DNA of 60,556 nt from JAUVZL01 sp965603515 (GCA_965603515.1 CBFDDH010000013.1:1-60556), one strand, 5' to 3'; shown: positions 8,053 through 17,617, numbered from the stretch's first letter. The notes: generated by a model from the sequence alone, not told the origin. Numbers and translations: made by a program.

Positions 8053-10788
8053 TTAGCGTATCACCGCTATCTTAACAACATCACTCCCGCCACCGCGTGT
8101 AACCAGTAAGCAGTAGTACATACCACTTGAAACCTCTTCGCCTTGTTCATTAGTACCATCCCAAATAAATGCAGCGTCTGCAGCTTGTGGATTTGTGTCA
8201 GTATAACGTCCCGGTAATACTAATCCTCTGTTTTCAGAACGAATCAAGCGACCACTGATCGAGTAGATGCGAAGCTCAACATTGTTTGATACTTCCAATT
8301 GAAATGGGATGTAGATATTGCTATGTTCGGTTAGAATGAACGGATTTGGGTACGGCGTCAGGAAATTAGAACCTCCGGATGTATCAAAGGGCGTTGGTGA
8401 AGCATAGAATGCAGCAAGGGCATCAGGCCAGCCGTAGCCCATACTGTCAGTCGGTGCACTGGCATGGCTTGCAGTTTGAAAAAGAGCACTCTTTATTGAA
8501 TCGACATTCCAGTTTGGGTGTCCTTCTAATAAGAGGGCACAAATCCCCGAAACCATTGCTGCCGCTCCTGACGTTCCACTTGAAGCGAGATAGGAATTAG
8601 TAGAATCAGGATGGACAACGATCACTGAATGTGCCAGGCATACCAGTTCAGGTTTCTTGACCGAGTGACCAGTTGTTGGAAAATAGCCAGAAAATTCCCA
8701 GTGGTTGAAGACCGAGTCAATTCCCCCTACCGTAAGTACACCTTGGGCATCACCGGGTATAACAATGCGTGGCATGCTGAAATTACCCGATGAGTTAACT
8801 ATTATCATCCCTCGTTTGGCAGCTTCGTTAGCAGCGATAGAGGCTGGTGAAGTATTGCCGTCATAGTCATTGGGCCAGGAATATCCTTCAGTATAGCCGA
8901 GCGAGCTGTTTACGATATCTGCTCCTTTTGATTCAAACCACTCAAGACCTGCGATCCAGGTGTCTTCTTCAACTGGAAACTCATATGAATCATCGGGATT
9001 CTCGGTTTTTGCCACTAAGAATTGGGTTGCTGGTGCGACGCCAATGTATGTATCCCGAAGATATCCACCGATCGCGCTAAGCATCTCAGTACCATGACGA
9101 AGATGTGGGTATTCAGGGTCATCTGGCAAATAACCGTCAGTAATGGAATCACCGCGTGTGCAATGAAATCTGATGATATTAGAGTTGTCCGTACCTAAGG
9201 TTGGTAAGTAGACAAATTCCGCGGCTAATGAATCCAAATCAGCAAAGCTATTTCCATTATTATATGATGTCTTAAAATATATCTTACCCTTGGTTTCCCA
9301 TAGCGCCTTGACTGTTTCGCCGTTTTTCTCAAGAGATATTTCACCCAGGGAATTGAGCATATTAGATAAATAAATAGGTGTGCTGAATGAACCACCGAAA
9401 TCATCTGATATGCTAAAGGCGATCCTTGTGAGTGGACTAGTTGATCTGTCTTCCCATAGGAGAAATACTGTATCGCCATAGGTGATCGCTTCAGCGTTTT
9501 TGCCGATGCCAATGAAGCTTCTTGTAAAGGAAGGTGTTTCGGGTACTGTATCGTTGATAAAAAATAACGAATCATCCGGTACAGTATGGTAGAAAACTCC
9601 GATCTTGCCGATACCGACAACCGCTTCAGGTGCATGGATATTTTGCGTTGAAGAATCAATGATCACGCTTGGGAGAAAGCCATTTATATCGCCTTTTTTA
9701 AGATATAATTGATTCTGTGTGTGAAAGACGACATGAATACTATCGTTGATTTGTACAGCCGAAGGTTCACGATATATGTCAGCAATTAGTGTTGTCGGTT
9801 GAACGAGCACAGTAGAATCTGAAATGACCATGTATTTTATATCATAATATGGCGCTTGGCTGCCATAGCGATGGCAATAGAATAAAAAGATCGTATCCCG
9901 ACCACAGACATTAAGATCGTTGATCCATTGATACATATAGTTGTTTGTTAATTTTTTGAGTGATGACCAGGTAAAGCCATTGTCTGGTGAGTAGGTGTAC
10001 AGAGCATCGCGGACATTGACATTGAGATTCATTGTGTCACCGGATAGAAACAGATAGAGCATGGAACCGTTTTTATGAAAAAGCATTTGACTGAATACAC
10101 CTGATTCTTGCGAAATCAGGACGTCGTCCATATAAATTCGATCACCTTCAAGAAAATCATGTTCTGCCAGCACAACAATGTTATCAAGCGCTGCATGTTT
10201 TCGTCTCAGACCAGTATCGAGGATACCTAAGATTACGCCCGAACCGAAGAAACCTTGGTTGTGTAACTCATCGATATTGAACATATCTAACTGTTTATAA
10301 GTAATACCGAAGACTAAAGAATCAAGGAGTGTGGTCTCTGTCTGTTTGACCCCTTGGTAAGATGCAACAGTGGTTATTTTATGGACGAAATCAAGACTGG
10401 CAATGCGATCGATATCTTGTTCAAATATCCAGAAACTCGCGGCATTGAGCCACTTAGATTCCCTGATGAGCAACCCGCCATGTGCTTCAACCTCACGTAT
10501 ATAATCTTGATTAAGTGGAATATCACCGTAGTCTATGATGCTGCCTTTGCGTAATCTTTTTTCGTAAGCAGATCTCTCCATATTATCGCTGACTGTTTCT
10601 AAGACGCGCGCGTAGTCATTTTGACCAAATCCTTTGTCGGTGAAGTAAATCCAGGCGCGCATATGATTATCTTGGTAACATTCTAAAGCGACTTTATTGG
10701 ATAATGGTGCTCGGTAACCATACATCTCTTTCTGTTGTGTATAGTTGAGAGAAGTAACACATAAAATAAGCAATATATTAGTCATCAT
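8053..10788 (-). CDS. Secreted subtilisin-like protease with large insertion and sorting domain
   Basis: S8 serine protease. Signal peptide at residues 1-17, then a propeptide-like region. The catalytic triad is Asp191 ('ILDTGLRRKH'), His565 ('HLRHGTEM') and Ser740 ('SSGTSGAAAMVSG'), with the oxyanion Asn near 669 ('NSSGN'). Asp and His are about 375 residues apart, where subtilases usually have 30-100. The insert carries sialidase/BNR-like Asp-box segments ('SPDNGFTW', 'SDDFGGSF', 'NNGNSF') and probably forms a propeller. The C terminus is the sorting domain ('YPNPF', 'IYSISGRLI', 'SSGMYYCLLV'). The start ATG follows AAGGAGG. Likely a surface protease; substrate unknown. Confidence 0.9.
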   Translation of the reverse strand: MMTNILLILCVTSLNYTQQKEMYGYRAPLSNKVALECYQDNHMRAWIYFTDKGFGQNDYARVLETVSDNMERSAYEKRLRKGSIIDYGDIPLNQDYIREVEAHGGLLIRESKWLNAASFWIFEQDIDRIASLDFVHKITTVASYQGVKQTETTLLDSLVFGITYKQLDMFNIDELHNQGFFGSGVILGILDTGLRRKHAALDNIVVLAEHDFLEGDRIYMDDVLISQESGVFSQMLFHKNGSMLYLFLSGDTMNLNVNVRDALYTYSPDNGFTWSSLKKLTNNYMYQWINDLNVCGRDTIFLFYCHRYGSQAPYYDIKYMVISDSTVLVQPTTLIADIYREPSAVQINDSIHVVFHTQNQLYLKKGDINGFLPSVIIDSSTQNIHAPEAVVGIGKIGVFYHTVPDDSLFFINDTVPETPSFTRSFIGIGKNAEAITYGDTVFLLWEDRSTSPLTRIAFSISDDFGGSFSTPIYLSNMLNSLGEISLEKNGETVKALWETKGKIYFKTSYNNGNSFADLDSLAAEFVYLPTLGTDNSNIIRFHCTRGDSITDGYLPDDPEYPHLRHGTEMLSAIGGYLRDTYIGVAPATQFLVAKTENPDDSYEFPVEEDTWIAGLEWFESKGADIVNSSLGYTEGYSWPNDYDGNTSPASIAANEAAKRGMIIVNSSGNFSMPRIVIPGDAQGVLTVGGIDSVFNHWEFSGYFPTTGHSVKKPELVCLAHSVIVVHPDSTNSYLASSGTSGAAAMVSGICALLLEGHPNWNVDSIKSALFQTASHASAPTDSMGYGWPDALAAFYASPTPFDTSGGSNFLTPYPNPFILTEHSNIYIPFQLEVSNNVELRIYSISGRLIRSENRGLVLPGRYTDTNPQAADAAFIWDGTNEQGEEVSSGMYYCLLVTRGGGSDVVKIAVIR

Positions 10789-10847
10789 TCCTCCTTTTAT
10801 TCAGCAAAAGCTAATGAAATTCTGCATTATTTTGTACGATAAACCTG

Positions 10848-10880
10848 TTCTGCCTGTCCTGAGCCAGTCGAGGGATTTCC
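10848..10880. repeat. Dispersed intergenic repeat of the 'CTGTCCTGAGCCAGTCGAGGGA' type (partial)
   Basis: The gap between the subtilase and the rhomboid gene holds a short G+C-rich stretch containing CCTGTCCTGAG and CAGTCGAGGGA. From memory, related sequences are common dispersed repeats in many uncultured bacterial genomes. Only one copy is visible in this window. Confidence 0.4.
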
Positions 10881-10887
10881 TATGTTA

Positions 10888-11562
10888 TTACTGTATTTTG
10901 TATTCATAAAGCTCTTTTTTTCGTTTAAATTTATACGGTACTGCCCAAAGCAAACCGACCAGAAAACCACCGATGTGTGCCAGGTATGCAACACCACCAC
11001 CGCTGGTACGCATTGAGGATATACCAAATAGAAACTGCATTAAGAACCATATACCCAGGAATGCTAATGAAGGCAACTGGATAACTCTGAAAAAGAAAAA
11101 AGGAACGAGGGTCAATATCTTTGCTTTGGGGAATAACAGGATATAGGCACCTAATACACCGGATATAGCACCGCTAGCACCGACCATGGGGATTGTTGAG
11201 TTTGGTGCAAAGATGCTATGTAAGAGAGTGCCGGCAATGCCACAAATTAAATAGAAAAATATGAACATCACATGACCAACGCAGTCTTCGATATTATCGG
11301 CAAAAATCCACAAAAAAAGCATATTTCCGCCAATATGCATTAGGTTGGCATGCATAAACATACTGGAAAAAAGTGTCCCATATGAAGATAACCCAACCGG
11401 ATGAAAAATATTGTATGGCACCGCGCCAAACTGTTTAAAAAAAACATCGAGATGAGTACCCAATGTGATTCCATAAACAAAGACCAGAACATTCAGACCC
11501 AAAATAATATAAGTTATAATAGGGCGAGAACTTGAAGAGATATTATCTTTGAGAGGAAGCAT
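10888..11562 (-). CDS. Rhomboid family intramembrane serine protease
   Basis: Six hydrophobic segments and the rhomboid signatures: 'HANLMHIGGNMLFLWIF' (residues ~71-87), the catalytic Ser in 'GASGAISGVLGAY' and the catalytic His in 'AHIGGFLVG'. Cleaves membrane-spanning substrates within the bilayer. 224 residues is the usual bacterial size. The start lies 20 bases inside the end of ispF, so it is co-transcribed and probably translationally coupled with it; no functional link to isoprenoids is implied. Confidence 0.92.
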   Translation of the reverse strand: MLPLKDNISSSSRPIITYIILGLNVLVFVYGITLGTHLDVFFKQFGAVPYNIFHPVGLSSYGTLFSSMFMHANLMHIGGNMLFLWIFADNIEDCVGHVMFIFFYLICGIAGTLLHSIFAPNSTIPMVGASGAISGVLGAYILLFPKAKILTLVPFFFFRVIQLPSLAFLGIWFLMQFLFGISSMRTSGGGVAYLAHIGGFLVGLLWAVPYKFKRKKELYEYKIQ

Positions 11563-12031
11563 AGATACTTTCTATTTCACATATCGCCCAGACTGCTATT
11601 GCTTTTCCTTCACCGATTTCGCCCATGCCTTCGTTGGTTTTTCCTTTGATGGAAATCGAGTTCTCTGATATCTTTAGGATTGTCGCGATGTTTTTTTTCA
11701 TGGCCTTCACATATGGCAGGATTTTAGGCGCTTCAGCGATGACGACTGCGTCGATATTTTTAGCAAACAGCCCTGAGTTTTCAAGGAATTTACTCGTTTT
11801 GGTCAGTATTGCATTGCTCGCTATGTTTTTATATTTATTATCGTCTGGAGGGAAATGCTGACCGATGTCACCGAGATTTGCTGCACCTAGCAGTGCGTCA
11901 CAAATTGCATGGAGCAGGACATCACCATCAGAGTGACCTACTAAGCCTTTGTCAAATTCTATTTTCACACCTCCGAGATAGAGTTCGCGATTTTCAGACA
12001 GACGATGGATATCGTAACCAATACCGACCAT
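11543..12031 (-). CDS. ispF: 2-C-methyl-D-erythritol 2,4-cyclodiphosphate synthase
   Basis: MEP isoprenoid pathway: forms the cyclodiphosphate from CDP-methylerythritol 2-phosphate. Metal ligands are visible in 'GYDIHRL' and 'GHSDGDVLLHAICDALLGA', and 'DIGQHFPPDD' and 'KGKTNEGMGEIG' are family motifs. 162 residues is the full length. ispG of the same pathway is at 28 kb. A consensus-like promoter ends six bases before the ATG, with no Shine-Dalgarno site, so the mRNA is likely leaderless. Confidence 0.95.
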   Translation of the reverse strand: MVGIGYDIHRLSENRELYLGGVKIEFDKGLVGHSDGDVLLHAICDALLGAANLGDIGQHFPPDDNKYKNIASNAILTKTSKFLENSGLFAKNIDAVVIAEAPKILPYVKAMKKNIATILKISENSISIKGKTNEGMGEIGEGKAIAVWAICEIESIYASSQR

Positions 12032-12037
12032 TTTTCT

Positions 12038-12065
12038 ATTTTATCCCTTAATCATATCAAGTCAA
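12038..12065 (-). promoter_or_regulatory. ispF promoter, leaderless type
   Basis: On the minus strand TTGACT (12060-12065), 16-bp spacer, TAAAAT (12038-12043), then six bases to the ATG. The predicted start of transcription coincides with the start codon. Confidence 0.75.
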
Positions 12066-12148
12066 GCTTTTATATTGCAGCTATTTGTTTACCCTATTGA
12101 AATACTGCGGTATTTCTGGTAGGTTTTCTTCCCGTGGGGTTTGTTTGT

Positions 12149-13999
12149 CTAATTAGTTCTTTGTCGTTTTTCAAGAAGTACGATGTCGCGTAAATCTTCA
12201 GTTTTGCTTGTCGCCAACCAGTTTTTATCAAAGTCGTGGCGTTGGGTAATCTGAGCAATCGCCATCAATGCCTTGAGATGTAAGTTCCTCATATCCTTCG
12301 TGCCCACCAGAACGAATACAATGTGTACAGGTTCCGATGCATCAGGGAAGATGATACCTTCTTTTGCCCGCACGAGTAGTATGGCAAATTTGTTCTCACC
12401 GCTGATAATGATATGTGGAATAGCTAGGCCAAGTCTTAGCGCTGTACACGACTGCTTTTCTCTTTCAATGAAGAGTTCGATGATCTTTTTTGTTTTTACT
12501 TCGATTCTATGGCTTAGTTTATCAGCCGCTACTTTTATGAAATCGTCAAAGTGTATCTTCTTATCAAAATCGAGGATCAAAGCATTTTTTATTAACTTAT
12601 CAAATTCGTCTTCAACGATTTCATCGCGGGCTTTTACGATTTCACGTAATTCGTCTTTTAGAGTATCAGTGACAATCTGTCGGTCAGTAACGCGTTCGAC
12701 AAGATACATTAGGGCTGATTCCCGACTGATCTTTGGTCTTATATAAAAAAAGTACCATAATATCGAGCAAATAACGAAGATACCGGTAATTATCAAGGGA
12801 ACTCTACCCATTTTAAAGATCAAGAATCCACATCCAATAATACCCATAATCTGTAGCCACGGATAGAGTGGAGCTTTGAATTTAGGTCGATAATTAGGTA
12901 TTTTGCTTTCCCGCATAATCATGAGTGACAGGTTTGCTGTCATAAAAAGAAGGATTTTCATCGTTGAAGCGGCTTTAACAAGGTTTTCCAAATTCAGAAA
13001 TAGGATGACTGTGATCATAAAAATACCTGTAACCAAGATGGAATTGTGTGGTGTACGGAATCTATGTGATACTTTCCGGAGAAATCCTGGCAAGAGTTGA
13101 TCACGGCTCATTGCCAGGGGAGTACGTGAAGCAGCTAGTATCCCAGCATTTGCAGTTGAAAAAAATGCCAGTAGGGCAGCAATTGCAGTAATGATAATAC
13201 CAGGAACGCCCCACAATATCTTTGCTCCGTCCGAAATAGGAGTGAGCGTATTTGCTAATGTGCTGGGATCAATAATCCCAACAGTGACAAAGCCGACCGT
13301 AATATATAATCCTAAAACAACAGTAAAAGCGAGAAGCATGCCCAACGGGATATTGCGTCCGGGATTTTTTACTTCTTCGGCGATGCTTGCGATCTTGGTT
13401 AGACCACCATAAGATACAAACACCAGGCCAGCGGTGGCAAAGACTGGTGTGAATCCGAATGGCATGAACGGTATAAACCTCTCGCTTTGAGTTGAAATTG
13501 CTCCTCGCGCAACATATATTATGAGAATGCTAATGAGCAGAAAAACCATGGAAATTTGAAATCTCCCGACCGGTTTGGCACCCAAAATATTGAGTATAAT
13601 GAAGAAGAAACAACACGCGATCGCAATCAGTTTGATATGCAGGATTGTAATGCCAGGGCTGAGCAGTATAGCAAAAGCGCCTATACCGACTAGTGCAAAG
13701 GCACTTTTTAGACTCAATGAAAACCACGCTGCCATACCAGCAAACGTACCTGGTGCGATACCCATGCTTCGGGTAACAAAGAAATAGACGCCACCTGCTT
13801 TTGGCATAGCAGTGGTAAGTTCTGCTTTAGCGAGCATTGTTGGGATCACTAATATGCCGGCAATAACATAGGCAAGAATCATTGCTGGACCGGCTTTGGC
13901 AAATGCAAGACCAGGAAGAATGAACAGACCTGAGCTGATCATTGCCCCTGCCGCAATCGAAAACACATCTGAAAGGCCAAGTCCTTTCTTAAGTTTCAT
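12149..13999 (-). CDS. APC-family amino acid permease fused to a PTS EIIA-like domain
   Basis: Residues 1-~425 have about twelve membrane helices and the APC opening 'SIAAGAMISSGLFILPG'; 'SYGGLTKIASIAEEVKNPGRNIP' is the helix-6 region of cation/amino-acid permeases. After a charged linker, residues ~470-616 resemble a fructose/mannitol-type EIIA domain: 'CTALRLGLAIPHIII' contains the His that is phosphorylated in that family, and 'HIVFVLVG' follows. Permease-EIIA fusions are known in several bacteria and may link uptake to a phosphorelay, though no PTS gene is in the window. It lies 21 bases after the K+ channel gene, so probably one operon. Substrate not predictable. Confidence 0.88.
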   Translation of the reverse strand: MKLKKGLGLSDVFSIAAGAMISSGLFILPGLAFAKAGPAMILAYVIAGILVIPTMLAKAELTTAMPKAGGVYFFVTRSMGIAPGTFAGMAAWFSLSLKSAFALVGIGAFAILLSPGITILHIKLIAIACCFFFIILNILGAKPVGRFQISMVFLLISILIIYVARGAISTQSERFIPFMPFGFTPVFATAGLVFVSYGGLTKIASIAEEVKNPGRNIPLGMLLAFTVVLGLYITVGFVTVGIIDPSTLANTLTPISDGAKILWGVPGIIITAIAALLAFFSTANAGILAASRTPLAMSRDQLLPGFLRKVSHRFRTPHNSILVTGIFMITVILFLNLENLVKAASTMKILLFMTANLSLMIMRESKIPNYRPKFKAPLYPWLQIMGIIGCGFLIFKMGRVPLIITGIFVICSILWYFFYIRPKISRESALMYLVERVTDRQIVTDTLKDELREIVKARDEIVEDEFDKLIKNALILDFDKKIHFDDFIKVAADKLSHRIEVKTKKIIELFIEREKQSCTALRLGLAIPHIIISGENKFAILLVRAKEGIIFPDASEPVHIVFVLVGTKDMRNLHLKALMAIAQITQRHDFDKNWLATSKTEDLRDIVLLEKRQRTN

Positions 14000-14020
14000 G
14001 TTATCTAGGCACTTTGTTGA

Positions 14021-15022
14021 TTATGAACATATTTTCCTGAGTTGTTTGATCTGTTCTGGTGAGCCAAATACAATAAGAATATCACCTGGATTCAAAATAG
14101 TGCGAGAACTCGGATTAAAGCTCAATTTTTCCATGTTCGCAGATTTTATGGCTAAGATGATAATACCTATATTTTTTGAAATTTCCGATTCTTTCAGTGT
14201 TTTTTCGACAAGAGAAGAATGCTTTTGAACTTCAACTTCATCAAGGACAAGATCGAGGTATTCGCCTTTGATTATTGAATCCAGAAAAGAAGTAACCGCG
14301 GGTCTCAATGCAGCGGCGGCTAAACGTATACCTCCGATCTTTTCAGGAGAAAAAACATAATCTGCCCCAGCTTTTTTTAACTTATCAATCGATTCACTTT
14401 CAATCACCCGTGCAATAATTCTTAGGTCTGGATTTAATGAGCGGGCAGAGAGGCAGATGTAGAGATTGTCAGCAGTTTTACCCAATACAGCAAGAATACC
14501 TTTTGCTTTTTCGATTTGGGCACTCTTTAGTATTTCGTCATCGGTTGCATCGCCAATTATGTAAATTGTATCTGGAAAGTCTTTTAATAACTTATCTAAG
14601 ATATCTTTATCTTTTTCTATTAATAAGAATGGTTGTTTTGCACTGATAAATTCATTAACTACATCTTCACCAACGGCTCCGAAGCCACAAATTATAAAGT
14701 GCTTCTTGACTTTCGCCAACTTTTTCTCCATTCTCTGCCTCCTATTGATCTCGCCGAAAGTTCCTTCAATTATTGAAGAAAATATTAAACTAATTCCGCC
14801 TGTGATTACAACGATTCCGCCTAATATCATAAAAATAGTAAAAATTCTTCCTGTTTCTGAAAGCTGTCCAACTTCCTTGAATCCCACTGTCGATATAGTA
14901 ATAATAGTCATGTAGAGTGCTTCGATGAATGTCCACCCTTCAATGATCTGATAACCAGCAGTGCCGCCAAAAATCACCAGGATGATCAAGACAATTATCA
15001 ACCCCAGTTTTTGATATATCAT
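14021..15022 (-). CDS. Potassium channel with RCK (TrkA-N/TrkA-C) domain
   Basis: Two membrane helices flank a pore loop ('TIITISTVGFKEVG'), followed by a Rossmann RCK domain ('FIICGFGAVGEDVVNEF', residues ~105-225) and a TrkA-C domain ('LNPGDILIVFGSPEQ'). Such MthK-like channels are gated by ligand binding to the RCK ring. The filter reads TVGF-K where TVGYG-D is typical; Phe for Tyr occurs in some channels. I start at the Met at 15022 because a promoter ends seven bases upstream of it; an upstream Met would lie within the promoter. Confidence 0.88.
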   Translation of the reverse strand: MIYQKLGLIIVLIILVIFGGTAGYQIIEGWTFIEALYMTIITISTVGFKEVGQLSETGRIFTIFMILGGIVVITGGISLIFSSIIEGTFGEINRRQRMEKKLAKVKKHFIICGFGAVGEDVVNEFISAKQPFLLIEKDKDILDKLLKDFPDTIYIIGDATDDEILKSAQIEKAKGILAVLGKTADNLYICLSARSLNPDLRIIARVIESESIDKLKKAGADYVFSPEKIGGIRLAAAALRPAVTSFLDSIIKGEYLDLVLDEVEVQKHSSLVEKTLKESEISKNIGIIILAIKSANMEKLSFNPSSRTILNPGDILIVFGSPEQIKQLRKICS

Positions 15023-15029
15023 AGAATTC

Positions 15030-15058
15030 ATTATACATATTAATTTGGTATTGGTCAA
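15030..15058 (-). promoter_or_regulatory. K+ channel promoter, leaderless type
   Basis: Minus strand TTGACC (15053-15058), 17-bp spacer, TATAAT (15030-15035), seven bases, ATG at 15022. No ribosome-binding site. It decides the start of the channel gene. Confidence 0.75.
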
Positions 15059-15176
15059 GATTGAGGAGATTTCAAAGATAAATAGACGTCGTGACCGTAG
15101 AAAATCCGCAGAATGCGCAAATACTTATTTTCAACTTTCTCCGCGGTGATTCTGTGTTATCTGTGGTTATATAGGA

Positions 15177-15761
15177 TTAGTTTACTCTACCGCAGCACTT
15201 CTTGTATTTCTTGCCGCTGCCGCATGGGCATGGCTCGTTCCTGCCAATCTTGACCTCTGGTTTTACTTTTTTGGCCGCTTTCTTTTTAACTACAGGCTTT
15301 TTCGTTATTTTACTTTGCTTGGTTGTTTTCTTGGCTGATGTGCGTTTGGGTTTTGGCAGTAACTTGAGGAAGGCACGATTGCTTTTCTTTACTACAGAGC
15401 TCAATTCAGAGCCATTGTGAATATGTCCATTGTCATCCAGAAAGAGGAGGAATTTTGATAATATATCAACGATATCTTTTCCCGCTTCTTGTGTAAAGGT
15501 GAGTTTATGCGGGGCAAATTCAAGCATGAAGTGTGTTGCGTGTAAGTTACTGAGTTCTCGGATCTCTTTATGTTGATCGAAAAAGAGATAGTCAAGAAAG
15601 CTTTTTACTACATAATCTGCATTGTCTTTATAAGCTTTTGTCTTGGACTTCATAGCTTTTGAAATTTGGAAATCACGACTTGCAGCATTCGTAAAATGAA
15701 CCAGTCTCTTATCACGCTGTCTTTCTTCGCTTTGTTTTTTCCGTATATCCGCTAGACCCAT
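15177..15761 (-). CDS. SEC-C motif protein of unknown function
   Basis: The last 23 residues are a SEC-C zinc motif ('NEPCPCGSGKKYKKCCG'), as at the end of SecA, where it binds zinc and helps contact SecB or ribosomes. The N-terminal ~140 residues are helical and not recognised. A Lys-rich linker (~140-170) with many KK and KKA repeats precedes the motif. 194 residues. Single gene with its own leaderless-type promoter; no SecA nearby. The function is open. Confidence 0.75.
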   Translation of the reverse strand: MGLADIRKKQSEERQRDKRLVHFTNAASRDFQISKAMKSKTKAYKDNADYVVKSFLDYLFFDQHKEIRELSNLHATHFMLEFAPHKLTFTQEAGKDIVDILSKFLLFLDDNGHIHNGSELSSVVKKSNRAFLKLLPKPKRTSAKKTTKQSKITKKPVVKKKAAKKVKPEVKIGRNEPCPCGSGKKYKKCCGRVN

Positions 15762-15767
15762 GATTTT

Positions 15768-15795
15768 ATTATATATATCGTCATAAGGAAGTCAA
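15768..15795 (-). promoter_or_regulatory. SEC-C gene promoter, leaderless type
   Basis: Minus strand TTGACT (15790-15795), 16-bp spacer, TATAAT (15768-15773), six bases, ATG. Confidence 0.78.
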
Positions 15796-15859
15796 TACAT
15801 CTTAAATGTCGAAAAGTCCAGGATGCCCAAATACCTAAGTAAAGAAATAAACTAAATCA

Positions 15860-15888
15860 TTGACTTTACTACTTAAATGTGCTATATT
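15860..15888 (+). promoter_or_regulatory. Promoter of the proS-rimP-nusA-infB operon, leaderless type
   Basis: TTGACT (15860-15865), 17-bp spacer, TATATT (15883-15888), seven bases, ATG at 15896. No Shine-Dalgarno sequence precedes the ATG. Confidence 0.75.
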
Positions 15889-15895
15889 ACAAGTT

Positions 15896-17617
15896 ATGAA
15901 ATTTAGCAAGTCATTTATTAATACTTTACGTGAAGATCCCAAGGAAGCGGAGAGCAAAAGTCATCGGATTTTACTGCGCGGTGGGTTTGTGAGATCGCTC
16001 GCCTCAGGCATACACATTTACCTACCTCTGGGTTGGCGTATACTGATGCGTATCGAGAAAATAATTCGCGAAGAACTTAATCTCATCGGAGCTCAAGAAA
16101 TGCTAATGCCGGCAATATGTCCGAGAAATGTCTGGGAGAAATCGGGGCGTTGGGCTGAATATGGTGATGATATGTTCAAGTTGAAGGACCGGAAAGGTCG
16201 GGATTATTGCCTTTGTCCGACCCACGAAGAGATAATAGCAGGGATAGCCCGCAATAGTATCCGTTCTTATCGGGATCTTCCCCAGATTTGGTATCAGATC
16301 CAGATTAAGTACCGGGATGAGTTGCGTCCGCGCTTTGGGGTAATTCGTTCTCGGCAGTTTATCATGAAAGACAGCTATAGCCTTGATCGCGATGACGATG
16401 GGCTCAGCGAGAATTTTGAACTCCATAAACAAGCATATACAAATATTTACAGACGTTGTGGACTCGATTTCGAAATAGTCGATGCGGCTGGTGGTTTAAT
16501 GGGTACAGGTCAATCAAATGAGTTTGTTGCTCGGGTTGATGGCGGTGAAGATACGATCGTAATCTGTGATAATTGTGATTATCGCGCCAGTTTGGAAGCA
16601 GCTGAGGGTATTGGCAAGATATTTGATTTTGCGGATAGTCCAGTTACTGAGGTCCATACACCGGGGAAAAGAAGCGTTGATGAGGTTAGTGATTTCTTAA
16701 AGATGGGGTCTGAGAACCTCGTGAAGAGCATGTTCTACACAGCGTCTGATAGGGAGCCTGTGCTTATTCTGCTTAGGGGCGATTATGAGATAAATGAAGG
16801 TGTGATCCGAAGCAAATTTGGTTTCTCTTACAAACCTGCTGATGCTGAAACGATTGTCAGATTTTTTGGTGCGGAGCCGGGTTTTATCGGTCCCGTCAAT
16901 AAGGACGATATCGCGGTATATGCAGATGATCTACTGAAAGGTGCTAAGGGTATGATAACAGGAGCCAATAAGAACGATTATCATATTAAGGGTTTGAATC
17001 TGGAACGTGATGTTCACGTGCGTGAGTACCTAAATCTTCGGATTGTGAAAAAAGGTGATGTTTGTCCAAAGTGCCGCGGTGAGATTGAGTTGCATAATAG
17101 TCTGGAATTGGGGCATATCTTCAAATTGGGGACCAGGTACTCTAAACTGCTGGATGCGACTTTCCTCGATGAGAATGGTGAAGAGAAACCTATTGTCATG
17201 GGAAGCTATGGGATTGGACTCGAACGCATTATGGCTTGTGTGTGTGAACAGAAGGGTGATGAACACGGAGCCGTATGGCCGATATCCATTGCACCGAGTG
17301 AAGTATACATTGTTGTTCTGAATCCGCTTGATGAAGATGTTGCCGGCGTCGCTGAAGAGGTTATTCAGGCATTGACTAACAATGGGTTTTCGGTTATTAT
17401 AGATGACCGTGATCTCTCAGCGGGTATCAAATTCAACGATTCTGAGTTGTTGGGTATTCCATTAAGGCTGACAATTGGTCCGAAAGGCATAAAGGACGAT
17501 AGTTTCGATATTCATCTGCGCGAGACCAAGGAGATAGTGCGGGTTGATAAAACATCGATAGTGGGTAAACTACAAGAGTTGAAGAGTATGTTGTACCGGG
17601 GGTTGAATGAACAATGA
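15896..17617 (+). CDS. proS: Prolyl-tRNA synthetase
   Basis: Charges tRNA-Pro. Class II motifs are visible: motif 1 region 'SGIHIYLPLGWRI', motif 2 'YRDELRPRFGVIRSRQFIMKDSYS' region (in part) and motif 3 'GSYGIGLERIMA'. Residues ~230-380 form the bacterial-type editing insertion. 573 residues matches the bacterial form. The open frame could begin 12 codons earlier, but the promoter overlaps that stretch, so the Met at 15896 is chosen. The stop overlaps rimP by 11 bases, showing one operon with the translation factors downstream. Confidence 0.95.
   Translation: MKFSKSFINTLREDPKEAESKSHRILLRGGFVRSLASGIHIYLPLGWRILMRIEKIIREELNLIGAQEMLMPAICPRNVWEKSGRWAEYGDDMFKLKDRKGRDYCLCPTHEEIIAGIARNSIRSYRDLPQIWYQIQIKYRDELRPRFGVIRSRQFIMKDSYSLDRDDDGLSENFELHKQAYTNIYRRCGLDFEIVDAAGGLMGTGQSNEFVARVDGGEDTIVICDNCDYRASLEAAEGIGKIFDFADSPVTEVHTPGKRSVDEVSDFLKMGSENLVKSMFYTASDREPVLILLRGDYEINEGVIRSKFGFSYKPADAETIVRFFGAEPGFIGPVNKDDIAVYADDLLKGAKGMITGANKNDYHIKGLNLERDVHVREYLNLRIVKKGDVCPKCRGEIELHNSLELGHIFKLGTRYSKLLDATFLDENGEEKPIVMGSYGIGLERIMACVCEQKGDEHGAVWPISIAPSEVYIVVLNPLDEDVAGVAEEVIQALTNNGFSVIIDDRDLSAGIKFNDSELLGIPLRLTIGPKGIKDDSFDIHLRETKEIVRVDKTSIVGKLQELKSMLYRGLNEQ

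Noticed and set aside
9225..9659. Minus-strand frame of 144 codons inside the subtilase gene
   Set aside because: It is a shifted-frame shadow; the main frame is unbroken through this region with recognisable Asp-box motifs.
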